From Daedaleopsis sinensis (Eukaryota > Basidiomycota > Agaricomycetes > Polyporales > Polyporaceae), in the NCBI GenBank assembly GCA_033807695.1, contig CM066307.1:1054001-1118000 (forward strand): 64,000 nucleotides of DNA. The letters are read 5' to 3'. The stretch's first letter is position 1; every line of letters begins with the position of its first letter. Below are positions 10,855-21,082 of the stretch, piece after piece. Position numbers and translations under genes: made by a program. The notes beneath the pieces were generated by a model. That model ran no database searches, was not told where the DNA came from, and was given only the letters and a program-made list of their open reading frames with translations.

Positions 10855-13800
10855 CGTGCGTACGGTGATGAGGAGTTGGTTGCAGTGATGAGAGTTGACC
10901 CAGAGGTGATAGGGCTGATTTGCACGCGCTGTAGTTCCGGAAAGCTTGGAGCGGTTCCTGCTGCAGTGTGGCCCATTTAACGTGTCTGCACCACAGCAGA
11001 CCGACTGCCGGGTCAGCTGCACCCACACGCTGTCGTCGGAAGGTTGCCAAAGTTGTGTTGATTAATTTTCGTGCTTGTTGAAACGATCCGCCGTTCGGAA
11101 ACTCTTTTATAGAAAAAGTTCTGTAAGTTGTACAGTGTTGACCGCCTTATCTCGCGAGCCGTCTCGAGCCGTCCACACAACTCCCCGGCTAGAGACCGCC
11201 CATCAGTGAGACGATCCGTCGGTCAGGAGAGCCGCTGTGCTCTACGAGAACTTTCGCGGCACTGCTTTATCCATGCGGGGGGCGCGCTTGCGCTCACAAG
11301 AGTAGTAACGATCGCGCGACTCCGTGAGACATCTCGCGCATGTACATGGAAGCGTGTATATCGAAGGGGAGGCGTTGTAACTCCATATTTCCGACCATCG
11401 CTCAAGCGCTCAGCGCTCAGGTTCTGGGCCCATGGGTCTGCCTGTGGTCTGAAATCTCTTACCAGCACTAGGGCTGCGAAACGGAGGATCATATCTTACT
11501 GAGATAGTATTCAGATAGTCGGCGCAACGTTTGCCAGCACTGCTGCACCGTGGTGAGCCAGCAGTGCACGCCCAACGGCGCGCTCGCAGCTAGGCTATTC
11601 ATATATCGCAGACAGCCCAATATCTGCGCTGTGTCTCCACTCGGCTCGGAGGTCGAGTGCGGAGAACTGCAAGGACACGAGCGACATGGATTGTGTCGCC
11701 CGCGGCCCTGCAAGCCTGTCGCTCTGGAAAACGGCCACATGAGGGAGAGAGGTCTTTGCGCCATGTCTTCACCCGGAGGTCGAGGGCGGAGGACTGCAAG
11801 GTCATGAGCCGACACGCATGGTGTCGCTCGGGACCCTGCACGCCTCTAGCTGTTGATACTGACCAGAGAAAGAGGGCGCGCGGTTGGGGACAGCACAGAC
11901 AGTGTGTCTGCGCTGTGTGTTCGCTTGGGGTCGAGGGTGTGGTGGGGTACGGCGTAAACGGCCGTTTGGGCCATACATTCGCCCAGAGGTCACGACAAGC
12001 AGGATCGAGGACGGTGCAGATGACGTGCCTGCACCATGTCTTCATCCGAGAGCCAAGAGCGGGGACGGGGACGGCGCAGACGGTGTGTCTGCGCCGTGCC
12101 TTCGCCCGGAGATTGAGTGCGAAGTCCCTGTCTTAGCGCGGACGATGAGAGAGGGGTCGGGGACAGCACAGACTAGACGTTCTGCGCCCTCTTTTCGCCC
12201 GGTGGTTGAGTGCGGAGGACCTGCACAGTTCTGAGCAATACGCGCATGTGTCGCTCCGGGTCCTGCACGCCTCTCCCTCAAGCTGGTGGCCAAGCGCCAA
12301 AGGTCTAGACGCATACACCCATATCTGCACCGTATCCTCGCCCGGCTCGCTGCGAGCGATGACGGGGACGGCGCGATTCTGCGCTGTGGTTTCGTCCGGA
12401 GCACACATGCGATGTCGGAAGTGCGGACGTCCTTTACGTGCCGGGCTTTCTCCCGGAGGTAAAAGGAGGATCCGGGCAGACATGTTGTCTCTACCGTTGT
12501 TCGCCCGGAGGCCAAGCGATATTCCACGGTCACTAATATAGACTCGGATCGCTCTCACCCACCCGACCTCGTTATCCTGGTTTCGTGGCTGTCAGGGCGT
12601 AACCGGCGGCCGCGGACAGTTGAATGATCGCTAGGTGCGTTCTGAAGCTTACGCGAATCATCCCCATGCATACTTCTAGTACCAACACCAGTGTTCAGTA
12701 GAGTGCTCCGCGTGGCTAGACGTGCATCCGGATGCTGCACAAGATGAATTTGCTTACTTCTGTAGACGTGTGTTGGATCAACTGCACCAGGGATCATCTG
12801 CACGACGTAATAGCTGTAGCTGCGCATCTGCTGAATATGTCACCTTGACTGATTCGATGACAGATGGACGGTACAGTGTTGATATTATGCGACGGCCGTG
12901 GACCGTGCCCGGAACGATGCGACATTCGTACTCGGGATGTCCCACGTACGCCTTGACCGGTCCCAATGCCTAGGCAGACCCCGACAAGATCTTCTGCAAG
13001 TTGATACCTCGGGCCTTCTCGCGGGCAGTGCAGGGTAAACTCCAGGCTTTATGATCCTGTACCAAGTAAGACAGTGGCAGGATGGTCCATCGGTGATACT
13101 TTCGCATCTTTTGGACTTCGGCACTTCAACATGTTACATCGCAAATGTCTTCGGTGAGCATCAGGAGGCGTGTTGCGCCCAGCACCCATAACGTGGTGTT
13201 GTGCATGCAACAACAATCCACAAGTGTTGAAGTGGCACCAGGCATAACAAATGAGGATAGTGAGCAGCGCCGTCGGTGATGATCAAGGGAGGAGCAAATG
13301 GTTCTGTCAACTTTCAGGGTGATTTCCGGCTGACGACGGTGGGCCTCTCCTGCGGTGCTTGAAGACGGAGTTCTCAGTTGAGCTGTAAGAAGGTGCAGAG
13401 TCTTGTAGACAGACTACTGTACATGTTGAGGTCGTCCAGAGGTCGTCTGAGGCTGGTCTGAGGAGGAGCGGGTCGAGTGCAGTGCACGGGTGGGCGGCGG
13501 TGTGACCGGAGACTCAGAAACGGGTCGGAGATGGATGCCGCGGCCGGCAGTTACCAAATTGGCGCCAGCGTTTCAGAAGGGAGTGATGGCGACCGCGGTG
13601 GGGACGCTGCGCCGTCTTTTCCTCCTCCACCCCCCGCCTCATCGTCCTTCAAGCCGACGTAGAGAGACCTGGCGTACGCTCGCCTCCCCGGGCTCTCTCC
13701 CCCATCCTCCACGGGTCAGTCCTCCTCGAGCTTCCTCTCTTCCATTCCCCGCCAATCTCCCCAGCACCGCACTAATTACGTCCAACATCCCTCAGCTCTC

Positions 13801-13899
13801 ATACTTCAATCTCTAATCATCGCCCCGCCTCCAGCGGGCGCGCGCCCTCGTCGTTCTTTACTTCACACCACCAACCTGTCTCCTTAACACTTGCCCACC
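10855..13899. other. Gene-free stretch with decayed repeats
   Basis: No convincing gene. The middle (11620-12520) consists of GC-rich degenerate repeats, listed separately. The last roughly 400 bases before 13900 become pyrimidine-rich with CT tracts, as expected for the promoter and 5' leader of the next gene. Confidence 0.5.
11620..12520. repeat. Degenerate GC-rich repeat field, about 95-bp blocks
   Basis: Three diverged direct copies of a block of about 95 bp are visible at roughly 11622-11720, 11753-11850 and 12181-12280. Each begins with a TCTGCGC-like motif, continues through TTCGCCCGGAGGTCGAG or a close variant, then GCGGAGGACTGCAAGG-like sequence and GTGTCGCTCGGG, and ends CCTGCACGCCTCT. 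Between and after them the sub-motifs CTGCGC(C/T)GTG and TTCGCCCGGAG recur several more times, often beside GGGGACGGCGCAGA. No frame stays open through the copies, so it is non-coding. It may be an old tandem array or the body of a dispersed transposon. Confidence 0.6.
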
Positions 13900-15330
13900 A
13901 TGCATATTGCACCCAACCACAAGGCCCGCCAGGACACCGCACCTGGCCTCATCGACGGCGGCACAACTATCGCCGCCGCCGCCTCCGGCACAGGACCCTT
14001 TACCTTTGATGTCGCTGCTACGGGAGTCGTGACTGGAACGGTGCCTCTCGTGCAGAATGGCGACACTCCTACAGTCACACTTTCGCCGACCACTACCCCT
14101 ACGTTAACACCGTCCAATACTGCCGTATCTGACACCGGTGCACAGGCTGCTGGCGCAACCAAGAGCGAGCTTCCCCTGGGTACCGTCATTGGTATCTGCG
14201 TGGGTGCGTTTATCGGCGTAGTCTTCCTCATCTGCCTGTTCTATGCGTGGTACAAGCGGTCGTCCGACAAGATGTCCTCCGCCTCCCGGAGGAACGCTGC
14301 TGGCCAAGCAGACCAGCAGCGGGCGTATGCCAAGTCCTTTAACCGCCTCAGCGACTCGGAGAAGCCCCGCGGTCCCGCCGCCCCGCCGCCAGTGCACGCC
14401 GCCCACGATCACGACTCGGATGAGAAGAACTTCTCCATGTTTAAGAAGTCCCCAAGCCTCCGCACGACCAAGACCACCACAGACGAGGAGAACGCATACG
14501 ACCTTCCCCAGCTCAACTTCACCGAGTTCACCAAGTACCGCCCCACCCTCGCCGAGGAGCTCGCGCTCGAGAACCCAGAGAAGCCGTTCGCGGCGGCGGC
14601 GGCTGTTGCGCGCCAAAACAGTGGCGTCTCCTGGGACGGCGACACGGTGGCCGACGACTCCTTCCTCTCCATGCGCTCCGTCCGTGTCGATTCCGGCACG
14701 ATGTCGCCCACGATGGTCATGGCCAAGATGACCCCGCCCGCCACCGGGTCCGCCCTGCACCGATGGGAGTCCGCCGAGGTCTTCAACACGGAGGAGCAGA
14801 CTGCGGAAATCGCCCATGCGTCGCGCAATCCGTTCGCGGAGATGGTCGAGGAGCGGAGAGCGCGGCCGAACAACCCGTTCTTCAACGCACAGGACGCCGT
14901 CCGCGAGAGTCGGGCCATGCGCAGTCGCAGCAACAGTCGGGCGAGCCGCACGAGCCGCGCCCAGAGCATGGTCCGCGGCGAAGGTCGGTCCGCGCAGACG
15001 CAGTCCATTGCGATCCCGAACACGAACCCCTTCATCGGCATGCCTGCGACTGCCGTCGAGTCGTCTCCATCAGATACGATGCCGCCCCATGCGGGTCTGC
15101 CGCACAAGCCATCCATCTCAGGCGGCTCGGCAGGCTCGTTCGGCAGCGAGCGCGCTATGGCCTCCCTTATCGCCGCCCTGGACCTCAGCAAGGAGGAGGT
15201 CGAGCAGCGCCTGCGGGTGGTCTCGATGCAGGGCTCGACGATCTCCTCGTACTCGGAGCTGGACGACGACGCGGTCACGGTGCGCGAGTTCCCGCTGCCC
15301 CCAGGGACGACTGTGCAGCATTCGCCATGA
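13900..15330 (+). CDS. Single-pass membrane protein with three NPF motifs in its tail
   Basis: Intronless, 476 residues from the ATG at 13900 in a good context (CCCACCATGC). No family is recognised. There is no classical signal peptide. The short N-terminal part (about residues 1-85) is Thr/Ser/Pro/Val-rich and probably extracellular and O-glycosylated. One hydrophobic segment, beginning LGTVIGICVGAFIGVVFLIC (about 90-115), is followed by WYKR as a stop-transfer, so a type I/III topology with a long cytosolic tail is inferred. The tail carries a Pro-rich patch (PRGPAAPPP), three Asn-Pro-Phe tripeptides (NPFAE, NPFFN, NPFIG), an Arg/Ser-rich stretch and a predicted helix (ALDLSKEEVEQRL) near the end. 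NPF motifs bind EH-domain endocytic adaptors in known cases. The next gene on the same strand is another single-pass protein, with an SH3 domain. Confidence 0.85.
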   Translation: MHIAPNHKARQDTAPGLIDGGTTIAAAASGTGPFTFDVAATGVVTGTVPLVQNGDTPTVTLSPTTTPTLTPSNTAVSDTGAQAAGATKSELPLGTVIGICVGAFIGVVFLICLFYAWYKRSSDKMSSASRRNAAGQADQQRAYAKSFNRLSDSEKPRGPAAPPPVHAAHDHDSDEKNFSMFKKSPSLRTTKTTTDEENAYDLPQLNFTEFTKYRPTLAEELALENPEKPFAAAAAVARQNSGVSWDGDTVADDSFLSMRSVRVDSGTMSPTMVMAKMTPPATGSALHRWESAEVFNTEEQTAEIAHASRNPFAEMVEERRARPNNPFFNAQDAVRESRAMRSRSNSRASRTSRAQSMVRGEGRSAQTQSIAIPNTNPFIGMPATAVESSPSDTMPPHAGLPHKPSISGGSAGSFGSERAMASLIAALDLSKEEVEQRLRVVSMQGSTISSYSELDDDAVTVREFPLPPGTTVQHSP

Positions 15331-17019
15331 GCCCGCCCGTCCTCCCCCCGACCTTCTTGCGCGGAGCCTTGCCCCGCCGCTGTGAGCCGAGCGCATGCGC
15401 CGCCGTCCTTTCGTTGTTTCGTCGTGCTTGACGCCCCCTTGCTTTTGTGCCACGAGTCTGGATGCACTCACCGCCTTCCTCCACGTCCCCTCCCCCAGCG
15501 ATGTACATGATACGTTGACGCTCATCATCCCGCCTGGCTGTTGCTGCTGCTGTTTTTCGGACAGTCGCCTGCATGGACTCCCGCCGGTGCGCGCCGTCTC
15601 GTCGAGGCACGGACACTTGTTCACTCTCGTCGCGCCCGCGTGTCATCGCGCCTATAGTATGTTATCAACCGGCCCTCGCCGTCCCCCGCGCCGCACGTCT
15701 AATCGCCCCGTTTCTCTATCCCCAACGCACATCGTCCGCATCTCCTCCCCCTCCTCTCCCCTCTCCTCCCGCCGTCTGCCCCCTGCGCTTTGAGTTACCC
15801 CACAGGAGGGTTTCCGTTCTTTGTGCCCCCCCTCCCTGATGTCCAGATTTTTACGCCTAGTGTACTGAATACCGCTGATTTATTTATGGTTCGCCCCGTC
15901 GTCGACTCGTCGGCCCCACGACCCGCCTGTTCCGCTGCTCATGTTCGTAGAGCGCGGTCGTATGTATGTTTTGGCGCGTCTTTGCGAATGTGATGCGCTG
16001 TTAGCAGTCTGTGTGCGTGCCCTGCTGCTATGTGCGTGATACATGGGTACGCTGTGGTCCTGTGTTGTGCTACTACTGACGTTTACTGTTCAGGCCCAGG
16101 GTTGGTCTATGTCGCCTAGCGTCGTCTCGGACGTATCGTTGACATCCGACCACGAAGGCGGTGAGCACATCCGGAGATGCGCGACATCGTCTGTCGTTTG
16201 CAATGAGGTACCGCTTACATCCATCTCCTTGCGGCCGCGGTACCAAAAGAAGGACATGGACTCAAGACACGCGTTGTCAACGCAGCCCTCCTGCCTGCTT
16301 GCGCCCTTGGGCTAAATTGGATGACAATTCTGAGGCGAGCGACAGTTTGGGTGGCGGAGTGGGCGCAGAGATGATGGCACATGCTAGGGTACTGTTGCAA
16401 CCTCCAATCTTTGAAGGCCGTGGCCAGCGCAAGTAAGTGCTGCCTGTGGGCGACTCGGGCGGCTCTGGCAATGGTCGTTGACGTATGCGGACACGCGAAC
16501 GTTCGGATGGCGCGAGTTGCGGCGGGCCGCGAGGGAAAGCAGAGCGGGAGAACCTCGGGGGCGCTCGAAAAGGGCAGTTCGGAGCCCCCGGCGGAAAGGT
16601 GCCCTAGTAACGGGGATACGCGCGTGTCGGGTAACGTTGTTGGCCTCTTCATTCTCGTGCGACCGGATGCCATCCATCCTTTTTTCGACTGAGACCAGTC
16701 CCGGATGCTCCACGGCCTCCATACTTATCTGTATCTCGCGAGCGTCGTGATGTGCCCTCTCCCTCCTCCCTCCTCCATCTCCTCCCCCTTCCTTTCTGCT
16801 CGTCGCCGCACATGCTAGGGCTGTCTTACGACCATCGAGCTAGATACTAATTCCCTGGGACTACGACCTTTTCCTGCACGCACTCCGACCAACACACCGT
16901 TCTTTTTGAACCAGCCATTCATTTAGTCTGACCAACTACTCCCGCCACGCGCGCACGACTATCCTCGTCCACAACCACCCTCAACAACATATCCTCCTCA
17001 CGCATTCCCGACCTACATA
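15331..17019. other. 3' region and long leader between two membrane-protein genes
   Basis: No gene supported. 15331-16000 looks like 3' untranslated sequence of the upstream gene. 16740-17019 is rich in C/T tracts and short CAAC motifs, typical of a basidiomycete promoter and 5' leader. Open frames on either strand here are arginine-rich shadows without introns or domains. Confidence 0.5.
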
Positions 17020-18000
17020 ATGGCTCCTCGCGCAACTGCACCCGTTTATCTCGTGGCCCGGAATGGAGAGTCGCCGGATAGCGAAAACAGTACGTTGAAC
17101 CCGACCATTCTCGCCGGCATAATCCTCGCCGCGGTCATCGCCGTCGGCCTCGCGACCTGGCTCGCCATCCGATGGTACAGAAAACGTGCAAGCGCGAAGC
17201 TCGGGCAACAGCACGCGTCGCTGGACGCTGGCTCCGATAGCTACGATGACGTCTACGGGAACGAGAAATCATCCAGGTGAGTTGAAACAGGCTGAAACCT
17301 GACGTCGCGCGATGCAGTCGCTAACCGTCGGCTTCCTCCACGCGACATCAGTTCCGGCCACGGTGGCCCCCTCCTCACCTCCTCTTTTTCGCGACACCTT
17401 TTGAACAGCGGCAACGTCGTCATGCCCGAACGCGCGGTTATCCGCCCCGGCGCGTCGCGCGACGAAATACTCGAACACTACACCGCCGAGGGCAAGCTCC
17501 CGCGGCCCTTCGCGCCCCTCCTCGCCCCTCCGCCCTCGTCGCTCACCCCCGACGGCATGGGCCAGGTGTCCCCCGGCGGCCGCCCGCTGTCCACCGCGTC
17601 GTGGTCCTCGCGCGTGATGTCCATGTCCGGCGGCCGCGCCTCGAATCGCATGTCGACCATGTCCGCGCTCTCCGCGACGTCCTCGCTCGGCTCGCCCGCG
17701 CAGAAGAAGGTCCGGCAGCTCTTCGACCCCGTCCTCCCGGACGAGATCGTCGTGTCCCTCGGGGAGACGCTCACCGTCGTCCAGCGGCACGACGACGGCT
17801 GGTGCATCGTCGGCCGCGACAGCGTCTTCAAGCCTGGGGAGGTCGAGCTCGGCGCGGTCCCCGCGTGGTGCTTCCTCAAGCCCGTCAAGGGGCTCCGCGC
17901 CGAGCGGCCCATGCGCGTGTCCAGCCTCGGGGTGACCGTGAACGTGGACGCGCCGCGCGCGGACCGCTGGGAGAACGTCCTGTCCTGGTCCAACTTCTAA
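17020..18000 (+). CDS. Single-pass membrane protein with C-terminal SH3 domain (Fus1-like layout)
   Basis: Two exons, 17020-17276 and 17409-18000, join AG/C into Ser and give 282 residues. A short N-terminus is followed by one transmembrane helix (about residues 28-50: TILAGIILAAVIAVGLATWL) and a basic stop-transfer (RWYRKR). A Ser/Met-rich linker leads to an SH3 domain at about residues 185-245: VRQLFDPVLPDEIVVSLGET, then LTVVQRHDDGWCIVGRD, matching the ALYDY-x-DELSF-x-GD-x-GWW pattern with Leu-Phe-Asp for Leu-Tyr-Asp and Trp-Cys for Trp-Trp. About 30 residues follow the SH3. The same layout (one TM, C-terminal SH3) is known from yeast Fus1, which acts in mating cell fusion; orthology is not shown here. 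The SH3 presumably recruits Pro-rich partners to the membrane. Confidence 0.85.
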
Positions 18001-18790
18001 CCGTCGCTGCGGATTTGTCGCCCCGCTGCGATCGTGTCTGCTAGATGTCTGTCGCCGCCCGGCGGGCTTACGCCGGACCCCCCTCATTGATACCAGGCGC
18101 GGCGCCCCCCCTCCTCTTGCGCCACGGCGCGCAACCTCCGTTACATTTCTTGCGTCTCCAGGGAAGACGCTTCGCTCTCGTGCCACGTCTTTATCGTGGC
18201 ATTGGGCCCTTTACGGCCGCCGCCATATGTCTACTCTACCTTCACTTCCTCCTGTGAATCTTCTGTATCCCTGCCATCTTGATTCAGGGCCCGCAGTTGA
18301 TGCTACCCTGCTGTCCATATCCCCGACGTTGACTCGTCCGTTATGGCCTCTGCTAGATTATCATGATAGTAGTAGAACGCACTGTCGATAGCTACATATG
18401 TCGTTTTGCTGTCGCCGCCGCTGTCCTGTCGCAACGCATTGTGCCACTGTTTCTTGTGTCTGTCGCGTGCTGAGTGCTCGACGTTTAGCGTAGACTCTGC
18501 ATTGATGCCGCATATTCTCGAAAGCAACCTGTAAACTCTACATAACAGAGATCATAGCACTTCTGGTTCCGCATATCTCGGAGATCGATCGGGGCGGAGG
18601 TTGGTACTAGTAGCACGTGCAGACGACCTCGTCTGCAACCCGCGATTTTTGGCTTGAGCGATCGTAGATCCTGCTGCTATTCTATCCTGTGCCACTCCAG
18701 CTGGTAACTTGCTGGTGACCGGTGACTGACCGAGTTGTGTGTTTTCTTCAGTCGACTGGACCTCGGACTAGGTGCTTCGACTGATACGCC
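18001..18790. other. Intergenic region before ASA1
   Basis: 3' untranslated sequence of the SH3 gene followed by the ASA1 promoter. No gene, repeat or convincing TATA element seen. Confidence 0.5.
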
Positions 18791-20484
18791 ATGTCTGCCT
18801 CGGCGCCCCCGCCGCCAACTCCCAAACACCTCATCCGAAGTCACGGCGCGCCGGTCAACACCGTCTACATCTCCGACGACAACGAGCGGATCTACTCAGG
18901 CGATGCGCAGGGCACGGTCGTGGTGACTTCGACCCGCACACTGCGTGCCGTCGCGCACTGGAAGGCGCACAACGACGGCCTGCTCGGGGTGCAGGAGTGG
19001 GAGGGCTCTATCATCACGTCCGTCCGTGGCCCCCCCTCGTCCCATCCACAGTCGTGAGCTGACCCGTACACGAACACGACCATGCACACCTCTCCTCTGC
19101 CCTCTTCTGTCGCCATCCTGCGACTCGGACACGGCAGGCACGGACGGGACAACAAGCTGCACGTCTGGCAGGGCGTGCACGAGCTCGAGCCGCCGCGCAC
19201 ACGCGCCCTGGGCGGGTCCGCCGCGCTCCCCGGCCTGCAGAGCCCGCAGCTGCGCTCCTCGCTCGACGTGAACGCGCTGAACTTCTGCCGGTTCTCGCTG
19301 CTGCCTCTCCCTGACGGCGCGCGCGCAGACGGCCGCCACGCGCTCGTCGCGGTGCCCAACCTCGTCGAGTCTGCACACGTACGCCGATCGCCGCCCGCGC
19401 GTGCTCAGTGCTCAGTACTCACCCTTGCTTACCCTTGTGCGCGACAGGCGGACGTCTGGACCCTCCCGGGAAAGCAGCGGCTGCACGCTGCGATCGGGAA
19501 GGCGGACCAGGCCCCCGTCTCCCCCAACGGCCGGGACGTCCGGAACCCGATTGGTGCGCCCGAGCCCTCAGTCCTCAGCGACCAGTCTGAGTATGTCCCG
19601 GTGTGTCGCGCTGCTGACCGTGCGCACAGGGATCATCATGTCCATGCACCTGCTCCAGGTGCCGCACCCGCACGCGGCGGGGCGCACGCGCCCGCGGCTG
19701 CTGTGCGCGTACGAGAACGGGAGCGTGACGATGCGCGAGTACGCCCGGGAGGACAGGGAGGTGTCCGTCGAGGGCGTCGGGTGGGACGTGCTCTGGTCCG
19801 TCAAGCTGCATGTCGAGTCCGGTACGTTAGGGTCCCCCTTCTGCGCTCTCTGTGGGCTCGCTCAGATACCAGGCTTCTCCGTGCGGCAGTGATGGCGATG
19901 TCGGTGTCGAAGGACGCGTCGTTCGCGTTGACCGTCTCAGCCGACAACCTGGTCGGGCGGTACAACCTTGCTGTGGGTGTTCAAGTTCGCTGCTCGGGTC
20001 TCCGCGGTGCTGTTGCTCAGATGGGGATGGCTGCAGGACGCGGAAAACGCGGAGCTGCGCGCGTCGGCGTGCACCGTCCACCGCACGAAACATCCCGGGA
20101 ACGCCGCGCTGTCGATCCGCGAGGACGGGCGTGTGTGTGCGATTGGGGGGTGGGACGGCCGGTGAGCACCCCGATCGCCCAAGAACCGACGTCGTGGCTG
20201 ACGAACTCTGCCTTTGCTGCAGAGTCCGCTTGTACTCGACGAAGACGTTCAAGGCCCTCGGCACCCTCAGCTATCACAAGAAGAATTGCCAAGCGGTCGT
20301 TTTCGCTCGCGCGGAGCCGCAGGCTGCCGCACGTCCCGCCTCGGTAGCAGGGGACGAGGATGGTGATGACGATGATGATGAGATGACGGAGGACGAGAAG
20401 GCTGAGCGGGCTCGCTGGCTCGTCTCGGGCGGACAAGACAGCAGGGTAGCAATCTGGTCGCTGATGTCGTTCGGGAAAACATAG
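18791..20484 (+). CDS. ASA1: ASTRA-associated WD40 protein Asa1
   Basis: Seven exons: 18791-19017, 19138-19378, 19448-19553, 19630-19821, 19866-19972, 20037-20161 and 20223-20484, giving 419 residues. Asa1 is the WD40-repeat partner of the ASTRA/TTT chaperone complex that helps assemble PIKK kinases such as Tra1 and TOR. Evidence: N-terminal PPPTPKHLIRSHGAPVN; WD blades such as NDGLLGVQEWEGSIIT joined to HGRDNKLHVWQG; VLWSVKLHVES; VSADNLVGRY; and a C-terminal blade HRTKHPGNAALSIREDG, CAIGGWDGRVRLYS, ending WLVSGGQDSRVAIWSL. An acidic Asp run interrupts the last blade. Exon 5 has two in-frame acceptors 24 nt apart (19866 or 19890), so eight residues may be optional. Length and blade order fit fungal Asa1. 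Confidence 0.88.
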
Positions 20485-21082
20485 TGAGTCCCTTGTCGTG
20501 CAATCGACTTCCTCGCTTTTTATCATGAATATTGATGCTCCATGTAGACCGTGAGCGTATGCGTTAACGCAAGGTGTATAAACTAGTGTTCGTGAACTCA
20601 GTCGTGCGAGTGGAATGATGACACAGAGAGGGAGAGGATTCCGAGTCCAACCTCTGTCGTCGTCTCTGGTAGAACCGTCTTTCGATTCCGCCGCGATATA
20701 CATATGATCGTCAACTCACTGGTCCGGTACAACAGAACTTCAACGTGTGGTGTCCCTGGGCACGCGCCCTGCGACGGCTCATAGTATGCCTCCACAAATA
20801 AGTATCCGCAGTCCGTGGCGAAGCGCTAGATCGATGATCTACTATATGTTCTGTTTGCTACTTTAGGACATCAAAATCGACTTATCATAAATGGTCGGGC
20901 CCGCCTCATCTTAACTACGCCCGCGCGATACTATTACGCGTCGCTAGCGATGTACATATCGACCGACAATCCACCAGGCACCAGCGGCCGCCTTGGCCAC
21001 CGTCCACGACCTCGAGCTCTCGCTCGACCGGTCATCCCCACTCCCTCTCTAGTCCTCTATTTCTGCGGTCAGCTACGAAAAG
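20485..21082. other. Intergenic region ASA1 / arrestin-like gene
   Basis: Short 3' region followed by sequence presumed to be promoter. The only frames reading into 21083 from upstream lack the domain, so no additional exon was called. Confidence 0.45.

Noticed and set aside
14104..15646. Long open frames on the minus strand and other plus frames across the NPF-protein gene
   Set aside because: They are arginine- and serine-rich shadows of a high-GC gene with biased third positions; no domains or splice signals.
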